The notes below the pieces were generated by a model. It was not told where the DNA came from and did no database searches. It saw only the letters and a list, made by a program, of their open reading frames with translations. Of a stretch of DNA of 64,000 bases, positions 18,183 to 26,533 are shown piece by piece. A program made the position numbers and the translations under genes. Source of the DNA: Endozoicomonas sp. SCSIO W0465. Its GTDB lineage: Bacteria > Pseudomonadota > Gammaproteobacteria > Pseudomonadales > Endozoicomonadaceae. Position 1 is the first letter of the stretch, and each line of letters starts with the position of its first letter. Location: contig NZ_CP092417.1 of assembly GCF_023716865.1 (NCBI RefSeq), forward strand, positions 2,706,001 to 2,770,000, given 5' to 3'.

Positions 18183-19615
18183 TACCTAACTGGCGGGCAA
18201 TGCTTTCAGGTTGTCGGCTTTGCAACCCACGAGCCTGATCCAGTACCTTTTTGCCAAAGGATGGAGACAGTCCCTGCACTCCATGTTTTTTCAGCTGATG
18301 CTGCGCCATGGCTTGCAGCATACATCGGGCGAGTTCAACGGATGGAGAACCGGTTGTCGTTTTCCCTGAAACAGGGTCGTAAAAAATAGCTGACTGACCA
18401 TCGACCCCGACAGCAACCTGGCGCACCGTTCCGTCACTGCGAAAAATATTATCAGGGCTTTCATGCTCGACGCCCAGTGCCCTGGAGGTAAGGACCGTCT
18501 GTAGAAAAGTTTCTGTGGAATAAGGTGGAGAAAAGGATGGAGAAGAGGATAGATCTGCGCTTGCACCGGTTTGTACAATGGCAATATTCAGAAGATCCTC
18601 AGGTTCCCAGCACGTCGCCACCTCAGCAAAAGCATTGTTGGACAGTGCCTGCACAAAGTCAGCCACTTCCGCTTGCATGCGACCGGCTATCCGCCGACTG
18701 CCTTCTAACAATTTCATACCGGGGGACTGCCCAAGGGGATCGGACGGCAAACTGCCAGTTCTATTGTTGCTCAGTACTTGATGATCAACGGTGCGCAGGG
18801 GGCGGTCATTGATCACAGCGGCCATGACATTGGCCAGGGTCAGGCTGCTGTCTGGGCTATATGGCACCGGCCGGGCCCGCAATGCCTGCCCCTCTTGTCC
18901 TGGTGAAGAGCCGTGGATAGACTCCCGGTTCGGCGACTCATATCCGGTTCGGGCCAGATTGACAGGACTGCCCAATCCGGCCAATGAGGTTAACCCGGAC
19001 AACCGGGCTCCAATACCCGAGACTATACCTGAATGTAAACTGGAACCTGAACTGTGTGCAGGCTCAAGTAAATCCCAGTCGTCTGGATCTGACAGTTCAG
19101 TATCCTGCCAATCGTCGTTCAGCAAATTATTCTCATCACTAGCGGATAGATCACGACGTTTTCTGGTCTGATCATCGTCCGATGGGCTAAGGAAATCATT
19201 GGGTATCAAGTCTCGCCTTTGATAAACGTCGGGATCATTAAAGCGAGTCTTCAGATCAAAGGCGATCTGTTTGAACAGTGAAAGGCATTTTGATGCTATT
19301 TCAGTCGTTTCCTGAGCAAGGTCACCTGCGGATTGGATCAGACGGTGTTCCGTCGACGATGAGTTTGATCCTTTTTGAGCCATGGATAAAGATTGGAGAT
19401 CCTTAATCATCGTGTTCCTGAGTTCCAGCAACGCATCCTTTCTGCTATCGATATAGGTATCTATCTTTGCTGTATCCGTAGTGCCGATAGCTTCAATTGT
19501 CTTGCTTAATACTGCCTCCATATCGGTTTTTAATTTTGTTGTATAGTCAGTCACCCTGCCTAAATTATCGCTGCCGATACCGACAGGTATTTGCTGAGTC
19601 ATTGTAGTATTGCTT
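18183..19615 (-). pseudogene. Giant gene 2, fragment between the ISNCY-type element and IS4 copy 1
   Basis: About 475 codons. They begin R-S-N-T-T-M-T-Q-Q just after the IS4 junction and run to R-Q-L-G at the ISNCY-type junction. The fragment contains a coiled-coil-like helical part, then TRKRRDLSASDE (the same basic motif as gene 1), an acidic stretch, a Gly/Ser-rich linker, and the conserved region ESPDNIFRSDGTVRQV and SVELARCMLQAMAQHQL. The long frame visible up to 19731 starts inside IS4 and is not native. Compared with gene 1, it lacks one TTT repeat in the KTTTTTTGS segment. Confidence 0.85.
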
Positions 19616-21048
19616 CTTAGGGTAGACATTAAGCTCAAAAAAGGTTCGTTTCCGGCGGCAGAACCCACCTTGAACAGCCACAATAAAGCTTCGAAACCAT
19701 TATCAATGGCTGAACAAGATGAGTACTGCAAATAGTAGATTAGTTGAAAAAAACTGTTGACCTGTTTCGACCGGTCAGAACTCCTAAGTATGGCGGAACA
19801 GCTTGGTTTTACTATACGACAGCGAGATATCCGTCCTTTGGATTTTATCCTCTCACTGATTGATGCCCTCGCTGGTGATGGAAACTGCGATACCCTGGCG
19901 GATCTACACCGTAAATTTAACGAGTTGACGGGGCTGAATGTCTCTTATCGTTCTTGGGCAAATCAAGCTAAAAAGGACGCGCTGCCTACTCTTATCCTGT
20001 GGCTATGGGTGCAGTGTCTGGAAATATTTTCCCGCAAAGTCATGGCGTTTGATGAAGACAGTCCATTTTCAGAGTTTGAGCACATTCTGATTCAGGACGG
20101 TTCGTCACAAGCTGTCTATGATGCCCTGAAAGAAGCATTTCCCGGCAGGTTCTCAACGGTCAGTCCTGCTGCCGTCGAGCTTCATACGACAATGGATCTT
20201 CTCACCAACAACCTGGTGCGGGTGCAGCTGACTGAAGATACCCGTTCAGAAAGAGACTGTCTGCCACCACTGCCAACATCCATGGCCTATATCCTGATGC
20301 TAATGGATGCCGGTTATTTTGAGCTGGAACTCTTTGCCGCTATTGATGACAGGGAGGGTTCTTTTATCTGCAAGGCACCTCAGAGTATCAACCCGACGAT
20401 ACTCAGCGCGGTACGGGAGGATGGCAAGAATCTCAATCGCTACAAAGGACAAAAACTGAAGGATGTACTGTCTGGCTTCCCAAACAGACCAGTGCCTCGA
20501 CCTGGATGTAGAATGGCCGGGATTCAAAGCCTGGCCATTCCGCTTGGTTGTCCGCTGGAATGACAAAAAACAGAAGTGGGTTTTCGTTGTGACCAACCTG
20601 AACCGGGTGGAGTTCACCTTGAGTGATGTGCTCCAGGCCTATCGTCTACGGTGGCAGATAGAGCTGATTTTCAAAGAGATCAAATCCTATTCAGGGTGGC
20701 ATCGTTTTAACACCAAATCAGCGACACTGGTGTTTAGCCTGATTCTGATGTCCTTTGTGGTTGTGACGTTGAAAAGGTACCTTGCCCATGCTGCACAGGC
20801 GAACCTCTGTGAAAGTGGGAGCATTGAGGAAATCTCGACGCACAAGGTGATGAAAAGTGGGACTCACCTGTTTGGTAATGTGATTTCATCGTTGATGAAT
20901 GCAGGAAAGTCATTGGTCTCATGCATTAAAAAGCTACTGGACTTCTGGGGAAATAATGCGAAACGAGAACACCCTGCACGGGATGGTTGTTCAGGGCGTA
21001 CAAGATTAGGCTTCTGTGCAGTGGGTGGAGCTTAATGTCTACCTTAAG
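19616..21048 (+). mobile_element. IS4-family element, copy 1 (frameshifted transposase)
   Basis: Inverted repeats of 21 bp with one mismatch contain GTAGACATTAAGCTC. A perfect 10-bp duplication AGTATTGCTT lies at 19606-19615 and 21049-21058. Length is 1433 bp, one more than copy 2. It is inserted in giant gene 2. Confidence 0.95.
19757..21035 (+). pseudogene. IS4-family transposase, copy 1, frameshifted
   Basis: It is the same protein as copy 2 up to about codon 242. There the sequence reads CTTCCCAAACAGACC instead of CTTCCCCAAAGACC, a net gain of one base near 20480-20490. The C-terminal 190 residues continue in another frame, from about 20463. It contains the IS4 landmarks HILIQDGSSQ (first Asp) and YRLRWQIELIFKEIKS (the Y-R-E-K signature), now in different frames. 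It is probably inactive unless a programmed shift occurs, for which I see no slippery-site evidence. Confidence 0.9.
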
Positions 21049-21391
21049 AGTATTGCTTCTAATGGTAAAGTAGGCGTCGTACATTCGCTGCAAACTGGTC
21101 ATCTGTTGATTTAGTAACAGCTCTTTGACGCCTAAAATTTCACGTATTTTCTTCTGCCTTTCAGTGACTGGAGCAGGATTAAGCAAGACCCCAAGAAATA
21201 GTTTCCCAACATCATATACAACACTGTTACCCTCTCGTAATCGCTCAAGTGCATGTATTTCAAAACTATTCCTGAAGACTTGAGAGCCTGAGATAATAGT
21301 ACCTTTTTCCGGGTTTTCTGCATGGGCAGACTCTGTTTCAAGATTCTGAACATAATCATCATGCAGCTGGCTGGCACGCATAGCATCTGCA
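21049..21391 (-). pseudogene. Giant gene 2, fragment between the two IS4 copies
   Basis: About 110 codons: ...DADAMRASQLHDDYV... to ...RMYDAYFTIRSNT. They join upstream across IS4 copy 2 (L-I-D-A-D-A|M-R-A-S) and downstream across IS4 copy 1 (T-I-R-S-N-T|T-M-T-Q). The segment is helical and A/T-rich, like the middle part of gene 1. Its frame is intact apart from the insertions, so the insertions are recent relative to point decay. Confidence 0.85.
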
Positions 21392-22823
21392 CTTAGGGTA
21401 GACATTAAGCTCAAAAAAGGTTCGTTTCCGGCGGCAGAACCCACCTTGAACAGCCACAATAAAGCTTCGAAACCATTATCAATGGCTGAACAAGATGAGT
21501 ACTGCAAATAGTAGATTAGTTGAAAAAAACTGTTGACCTGTTTCGACCGGTCAGAACTCCTAAGTATGGCGGAACAGCTTGGTTTTACTATACGACAGCG
21601 AGATATCCGTCCTTTGGATTTTATCCTCTCACTGATTGATGCCCTCGCTGGTGATGGAAACTGCGATACCCTGGCGGATCTACACCGTAAATTTAACGAG
21701 TTGACGGGGCTGAATGTCTCTTATCGTTCTTGGGCAAATCAAGCTAAAAAGGACGCGCTGCCTACTCTTATCCTGTGGCTATGGGTGCAGTGTCTGGAAA
21801 TATTTTCCCGCAAAGTCATGGCGTTTGATGAAGACAGTCCATTTTCAGAGTTTGAGCACATTCTGATTCAGGACGGTTCGTCACAAGCTGTCTATGATGC
21901 CCTGAAAGAAGCATTTCCCGGCAGGTTCTCAACGGTCAGTCCTGCTGCCGTCGAGCTTCATACGACAATGGATCTTCTCACCAACAACCTGGTGCGGGTG
22001 CAGCTGACTGAAGATACCCGTTCAGAAAGAGACTGTCTGCCACCACTGCCAACATCCATGGCCTATATCCTGATGCTAATGGATGCCGGTTATTTTGAGC
22101 TGGAACTCTTTGCCGCTATTGATGACAGGGAGGGTTCTTTTATCTGCAAGGCACCTCAGAGTATCAACCCGACGATACTCAGCGCGGTACGGGAGGATGG
22201 CAAGAATCTCAATCGCTACAAAGGACAAAAACTGAAGGATGTACTGTCTGGCTTCCCCAAAGACCAGTGCCTCGACCTGGATGTAGAATGGCCGGGATTC
22301 AAAGCCTGGCCATTCCGCTTGGTTGTCCGCTGGAATGACAAAAAACAGAAGTGGGTTTTCGTTGTGACCAACCTGAACCGGGTGGAGTTCACCTTGAGTG
22401 ATGTGCTCCAGGCCTATCGTCTACGGTGGCAGATAGAGCTGATTTTCAAAGAGATCAAATCCTATTCAGGGTGGCATCGTTTTAACACCAAATCAGCGAC
22501 ACTGGTGTTTAGCCTGATTCTGATGTCCTTTGTGGTTGTGACGTTGAAAAGGTACCTTGCCCATGCTGCACAGGCGAACCTCTGTGAAAGTGGGAGCATT
22601 GAGGAAATCTCGACGCACAAGGTGATGAAAAGTGGGACTCACCTGTTTGGTAATGTGATTTCATCGTTGATGAATGCAGGAAAGTCATTGGTCTCATGCA
22701 TTAAAAAGCTACTGGACTTCTGGGGAAATAATGCGAAACGAGAACACCCTGCACGGGATGGTTGTTCAGGGCGTACAAGATTAGGCTTCTGTGCAGTGGG
22801 TGGAGCTTAATGTCTACCTTAAG
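21392..22823 (+). mobile_element. IS4-family element, copy 2, intact
   Basis: It has the same ends as copy 1, length 1432 bp, and a 10-bp duplication AGCATCTGCA at 21382-21391 and 22824-22833. It lies in the same orientation as copy 1, only 343 bp away, and in the same host gene. Recombination between the two would delete one copy together with the fragment between them. Confidence 0.95.
21533..22810 (+). CDS. IS4-family transposase, copy 2, intact
   Basis: A protein of up to 425 residues. The TTG at 21533 opens the frame, but the ATG 33 bp later (MAEQLGFT) is the more likely start. It has an N-terminal helix-rich DNA-binding part, HILIQDGSSQAVYD with the first catalytic Asp, LFAAIDDREG with the second, and the IS4 signature YRLRWQIELIFKEIKSYSG with the Glu. 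Near the C-terminus is a hydrophobic helix (LVFSLILMSFVVVTL), common in this group. It is the only functional-looking source of this transposase in the window. Confidence 0.92.
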   Translation: MTCFDRSELLSMAEQLGFTIRQRDIRPLDFILSLIDALAGDGNCDTLADLHRKFNELTGLNVSYRSWANQAKKDALPTLILWLWVQCLEIFSRKVMAFDEDSPFSEFEHILIQDGSSQAVYDALKEAFPGRFSTVSPAAVELHTTMDLLTNNLVRVQLTEDTRSERDCLPPLPTSMAYILMLMDAGYFELELFAAIDDREGSFICKAPQSINPTILSAVREDGKNLNRYKGQKLKDVLSGFPKDQCLDLDVEWPGFKAWPFRLVVRWNDKKQKWVFVVTNLNRVEFTLSDVLQAYRLRWQIELIFKEIKSYSGWHRFNTKSATLVFSLILMSFVVVTLKRYLAHAAQANLCESGSIEEISTHKVMKSGTHLFGNVISSLMNAGKSLVSCIKKLLDFWGNNAKREHPARDGCSGRTRLGFCAVGGA

Positions 22824-22917
22824 AGCATCTGCATCAATAAGTCCTTTAAGCTCTGGCTGGCTCAAATTTTGTGGGTTAACAGCGAGGCTGTTATTGAACA
22901 AATTCTCTTTATTAAGG
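22824..22917 (-). pseudogene. Giant gene 2, short fragment next to IS66 copy D
   Basis: About 31 codons: L-N-K-E-N-L-F-N-N-S-L-A-V-N ... L-I-D-A-D-A. The fragment is open into IS66 copy D, with CCTTAATA at the junction on the coding strand. The upstream coding part is missing here. I infer it lies at 1-5847, with a stretch of unknown length lost. Confidence 0.7.
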
Positions 22918-24528
22918 GTAACTGTTCAGCACCCCCACATAAATCTGGAATTTTCTGATTTTTATACCATCCTCTTAAGCACCATTTTTCCACAATATTC
23001 GCCAGCATGATTCCAGAACTACCCGCAACTATGTCGGCTGAGATTCTCTTGAAAGAGAATGCAGAGCTGCGGATGAGAGTTGCCTGTCTGGAAGAGCGAT
23101 GTCGAGAATTGGAAGAAAAGGTTGGCAAGAACAGTCAAAACAGCAGCAAGCCGCCATCGTCTGATGGTTATCAAAAACCTTGTAAAAACAGTAATTCTCC
23201 AGATCATTCTGACGACCTTTCCGCAGATAAAGGTACCGATCCATCGGATGAAAAACCCAATCCTAAAAGTCTGAGACAGTCTTCTGGTAATAAAGCCGGT
23301 GGAAAGAAAGGGCATCAGGGCACTTGTCTTAAACAGGTCGATATCCCTGACTATATTGAGTACCTTCCGGTTAAAGAATGCAATAAATGTCAGGCGTCTC
23401 TTCTTGATAGTGAGCCGGTCAAATATATTGAACGACAGGTGTTTGAACCAGGGAGACCGGGTGAATTTGAAGTAACGGCCCATAGAGCTGAAGTAAAAAT
23501 CTGCACTTGTGGTTGTCGGAATCAGGCTGAATTCCCGGAAGGTGTTACCGCTGCCGCACAATATGGCTCAGCCACACAGGCTATGGCCGTCTATCTTAAC
23601 CAATACCATTTCCTGCCTTTTAAGCGCGTGTCAGAGTATTTTAATACTCTCTATAAAATGAGTGTAAGTGCAGGCACTGTCGCCAATTTTGTGGCCAGAA
23701 CCTATGAAAATCTGGCTTCTACTGAAGAGGTTATTCGTGACGCCTTGCGGGAATCGTCTGTTGCCGGAGCCGATGAAACGGGTATGCGGGCCGAGGGCTC
23801 TTTGCACTGGCTACACGTTATGCGGGATGAACAATGGACGCTCTACTACTTGTCTGAAAAGCGAGGTCGTGAGGCCATGGACACGATGGGCATACTGCTA
23901 ACATTTGCAGGCGTTCTGGTTCATGATCATTGGAAATCCTATTTTGCATATGCGGCAACTCACGTACTTTGCAATGCCCATCACCTGAGGGAGCTTTTGG
24001 GTGTTGTTGATAGGGACAGCAATCATCAACTGGCGTTGCGATTGATGAAGCTACTGAGGCTTTCCTGGCATTACTGCAAGGGCTTTAAGACCATAGGTAT
24101 GCTACAGATGCCAAGTGTTGTCTGTGAACGAATCGAGAAGATTTATGACCGGTTGCTTCAGCGGGCTCTAATGAAAGAAGTCGTCTATATGGAGAAGCAA
24201 CGAGAGGAGCTTAAGCGCAAGAAAGTCAAGAATACTAAAGCTTACAATCTCTTCAAACGACTCACTGAGTTCAAGGCTGAGACACTGCGCTTCATGTCAG
24301 ATTTTACCATTCCCTTCGATAACAATGGCAGTGAGCGGGATGTTCGAATGGCCAAGTTAAAGCAGAAAATCTCAGGCTGCTTCAGGAGTGCAGACGGTGG
24401 TTCTATGTTTGCACGGATTCGCAGCTATTTGTCGTCTGCCAGAAAACAGGGAATGGACATATATCAATCACTTCATAGAGCTGTTCGGAATTACTGTAAT
24501 ATGCCTTTGCTCAGTGCTGAATAGTTAC
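22918..24528 (+). mobile_element. IS66-family element, copy D, with mismatched flanks
   Basis: 1611 bp, with the same ends as copy B. The left flank TATTAAGG and right flank GATCGAGT differ, so this is not a simple insertion. The right flank is the reverse complement of the right flank of copy B. The 3 extra bases are an in-frame CAT in the transposase gene. It marks the second breakpoint of the inferred inversion. Confidence 0.95.
23007..24524 (+). CDS. IS66-family transposase, copy D (one extra His)
   Basis: 505 residues, identical in layout to copy B except for an added His in DRDSNHQLAL (others DRDSNQLAL), from a CAT/ATC triplet duplication near 24023. All catalytic motifs (GADETGMR, HDHWKSYF, NNGSERDVRMAK) are intact. 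The extra residue lies in the region between the second Asp and the Glu and may be tolerated. Confidence 0.93.
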   Translation: MIPELPATMSAEILLKENAELRMRVACLEERCRELEEKVGKNSQNSSKPPSSDGYQKPCKNSNSPDHSDDLSADKGTDPSDEKPNPKSLRQSSGNKAGGKKGHQGTCLKQVDIPDYIEYLPVKECNKCQASLLDSEPVKYIERQVFEPGRPGEFEVTAHRAEVKICTCGCRNQAEFPEGVTAAAQYGSATQAMAVYLNQYHFLPFKRVSEYFNTLYKMSVSAGTVANFVARTYENLASTEEVIRDALRESSVAGADETGMRAEGSLHWLHVMRDEQWTLYYLSEKRGREAMDTMGILLTFAGVLVHDHWKSYFAYAATHVLCNAHHLRELLGVVDRDSNHQLALRLMKLLRLSWHYCKGFKTIGMLQMPSVVCERIEKIYDRLLQRALMKEVVYMEKQREELKRKKVKNTKAYNLFKRLTEFKAETLRFMSDFTIPFDNNGSERDVRMAKLKQKISGCFRSADGGSMFARIRSYLSSARKQGMDIYQSLHRAVRNYCNMPLLSAE

Positions 24529-24976
24529 GATCGAGTAAGCTTTTTACGTCCGCGGGCGGCAACTGGGCAACCATCCATGCTGCTTGCTTCGCAGCCTTTG
24601 GTAACCAGTAGCCTTCTACAACGCCAGCCTTGAGCTCTAAAGGGACAATGCACTTATCCCCTGCATTGCGGTAGAGGCTGTGCAATACCCGGACAGGTCC
24701 TGCTGCTGACTGGTAGGTTTGATAGCTGCGTAATGCCTGGTGATACACGACCCCATTCACTTCGATAGAAGCTTTATTGATGTCTAATTTTTGCAGTTCT
24801 TCTGCCAGTATTTCTCGCTCCGCCTGAATAAAGAGGGAGTGAATCTCGTTTTCATGATCCTCAAAATGCTGGATTGGATTATTGGACTGACGAAGTAGGG
24901 TCAGTTTTTGCTGCAGTTGGTCAATAGCAGGACAGGAATCATTGGCGACTTTGGTTAGTGGCTGACATACTTCCAT
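24529..24976 (-). pseudogene. ISKra4-type transposase, N-terminal third
   Basis: About 149 codons from the start at 24976 (MEVCQPLTKV). They include a zinc-independent N-terminal helical part and the segment VNGVVYHQALRSYQTYQSAAGPVRV, typical of the N-terminal domain that precedes the DDE core in this family. The frame runs to ADVKSLLD and then enters IS66 copy D. It continues in the correct frame at 7464. Confidence 0.88.
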
Positions 24977-25124
24977 CGGAGCGGCCTCTCACAGTTGACT
25001 CTTTGTTTGCTGTTAGAATCATAGCTGTGTTTGGCTGCTCTCCATTCAGTTTGAAAAATTTGGTGTTACGTCTGTTTGCTGTAGCTCAAGGCCTGTGGGT
25101 GTGATCAATATGAGACTTTCACCC
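24529..25124 (-). mobile_element. ISKra4-type element, 5' half
   Basis: It ends at 25124 with the same terminal sequence as the half at 7456-8475 (GGGTGAAAGTCTCATATTG read inward). The outer flank AATGATTT (25125-25132) is the reverse complement of AAATCATT at 8476-8483. Between the element end and the transposase start (24977-25124) there are about 150 bp without a gene, which would carry the transposase promoter. Confidence 0.9.
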
Positions 25125-25152
25125 AATGATTTTTTTCTTTCAGGATTTGTGT

Positions 25153-25779
25153 ATGCGTCACTTTTCAACAATGGCTATTGTTGCCTGTGCCTTGATGTCA
25201 GCGGGTGTTTCAGCTGGTGGAAAACGTCATGCCGATGCCCATGTACACGGCACCGGTCATTTGAACTTTGCCGTTGAAGGTCATCAGGTTCATATTGAAC
25301 TGGAAACACCGGGATTTGACATTCTTGGCTTTGAGTCCATCAGTTCTGACGCTCAGCGCAGGCAACTGGAAGATGCCCTGGATGAACTGGAAAAAGACGA
25401 TTTATGGTCTTTTACATCTGCGGCTTCCTGTACGTTGAAAACGGCATCAGCATCGGCTAGCGGGGGGCATGGAGAAGATCATCATGACCATCATGGGGAC
25501 GCAGACGGTCACCACGACTCACACCATGATCATCATGGTCACGATGACCATCACGACTCACATCACGAGAAGCATGGCCATGATCACCATGAGGCCGCAC
25601 ATATGGATATCGCCGCTACTTACGTTTTTGAGTGTGCCAATATTGCCGGGCTCAACAGTATCTCTACCCGACTGTTTCAGCGGTTTGGCAACAGTCAGCA
25701 GTTGCAGGTTCGGGGCTTTACCGATGCTGGCCAGATTGCCGGTCAGATGAGCCGTCAGCAGCCAGAGGTGCGCTTCTGA
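25153..25779 (+). CDS. zrgA: ZrgA-like zinc-binding protein (DUF2796)
   Basis: A 208-residue exported protein. The start is placed at 25153 (MRHFSTMAI), preceded by CAGGA; the frame extends upstream but without a signal peptide there. Residues 1-21 form a signal peptide ending VSAG. Then come ADAHVHGTGHLNFAVEG, the DUF2796 hallmark, a very His/Asp-rich stretch at about residues 105-155 (dozens of His in HHDHH and HDDHH blocks), and a C-terminal Cys-containing part. In Vibrio cholerae the zinc-regulated ZrgA with its ABC partner proteins supports zinc uptake. It acts in the periplasm and probably passes zinc to the transporter encoded just downstream. Its native promoter appears to have been displaced by the ISKra4 insertion and the inversion. 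Confidence 0.85.
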   Translation: MRHFSTMAIVACALMSAGVSAGGKRHADAHVHGTGHLNFAVEGHQVHIELETPGFDILGFESISSDAQRRQLEDALDELEKDDLWSFTSAASCTLKTASASASGGHGEDHHDHHGDADGHHDSHHDHHGHDDHHDSHHEKHGHDHHEAAHMDIAATYVFECANIAGLNSISTRLFQRFGNSQQLQVRGFTDAGQIAGQMSRQQPEVRF

Positions 25780-25780
25780 T

Positions 25781-26533
25781 ATGCGTTGTCTTCGTCAACC
25801 GGTGGTTCCGGTTATTCATCTAAAGAATGTTCAGTTTGGCTGGAAGCCGGGAACCATGGTTCTGGATATACCGGAACTGTTGATCAACCAGGGGGAGAAG
25901 GTGTTTATCCGGGGACCATCAGGTTCAGGCAAAACGACGCTTCTGGGGCTTCTTGGGGGGGTACTCACACCGGTTGACGGTGAGGTCTTTGTGCTGGGAA
26001 ACGACGTTGGTCGCTTTTCCCCGGCGCGCCGGGATCGTTTTCGGGCCGATCATATCGGTTTTATCTTTCAGATGTTCAACCTGATTCCTTATCTTTCAGT
26101 GGTTGACAATGTCACACTGCCGCTGGGGTTTGCCAGCAAGCGCCGTGAAAACGTTGAAGCCATGGGTGTTGGTGCTGAGCAAGAAGCGATTCGACTGCTC
26201 AACCATCTGGAGCTATCCGATCCACAGTTGTTACAGAGGCCTGTGACGGAACTCAGTATTGGCCAGCAGCAGAGAGTTGCTGCGGCCAGGGCACTGATTG
26301 GCCGCCCTGAACTGGTGATTGCGGATGAGCCGACCTCTGCCTTGGACAGTGATACCCGTGAGGCATTTATTCGCCTGCTGTTTGCTGAGTGTGAGGCGGC
26401 TGGCAGTACGCTGGTTTTCGTCAGTCATGACGCTGCCCTGGCAGCATTGTTTGATCGCTCTGTTGCGCTCGATGAAATCAACCGTGCCAGTCAGCACCGG
26501 CCTTTGTCCGTCAAAGCATCGGAGGTGGTGTGA
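25781..26533 (+). CDS. ABC transporter ATP-binding protein of the Zrg-like system
   Basis: A 250-residue ATPase. Walker A is GPSGSGKTTLLG (about residues 46-57), the Q-loop is near FIFQMFNLIPYLS, the signature is LSIGQQQRVAAARAL, Walker B is LVIADEPTSALD, and the switch His is in VFVSHDAALA. The type is LolD/MacB-like, which pairs with FtsX-fold permeases such as the next gene. The ATG follows the zrgA stop by one base and the stop overlaps the permease start (TGATG), so translation is coupled. It supplies energy on the cytoplasmic side, probably for zinc acquisition. Confidence 0.88.
   Translation: MRCLRQPVVPVIHLKNVQFGWKPGTMVLDIPELLINQGEKVFIRGPSGSGKTTLLGLLGGVLTPVDGEVFVLGNDVGRFSPARRDRFRADHIGFIFQMFNLIPYLSVVDNVTLPLGFASKRRENVEAMGVGAEQEAIRLLNHLELSDPQLLQRPVTELSIGQQQRVAAARALIGRPELVIADEPTSALDSDTREAFIRLLFAECEAAGSTLVFVSHDAALAALFDRSVALDEINRASQHRPLSVKASEVV

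Noticed and set aside
18118..19731. A 537-residue gene starting at 19731
   Set aside because: Its first 38 codons are IS4 sequence; the native frame continues from 21049 across the insertion.
5848..24528. Inversion by homologous recombination between inverted IS66 copies
   Set aside because: B and D now lie in the same direction and both breakpoints use right ends; recombination would leave them inverted, with one left end at the ISKra4 site.
25469..25620. CRISPR-like short repeats
   Set aside because: They are His/Asp codon runs (CATCAT, CACGAC) in the zrgA coding sequence, without regular repeat-spacer spacing.
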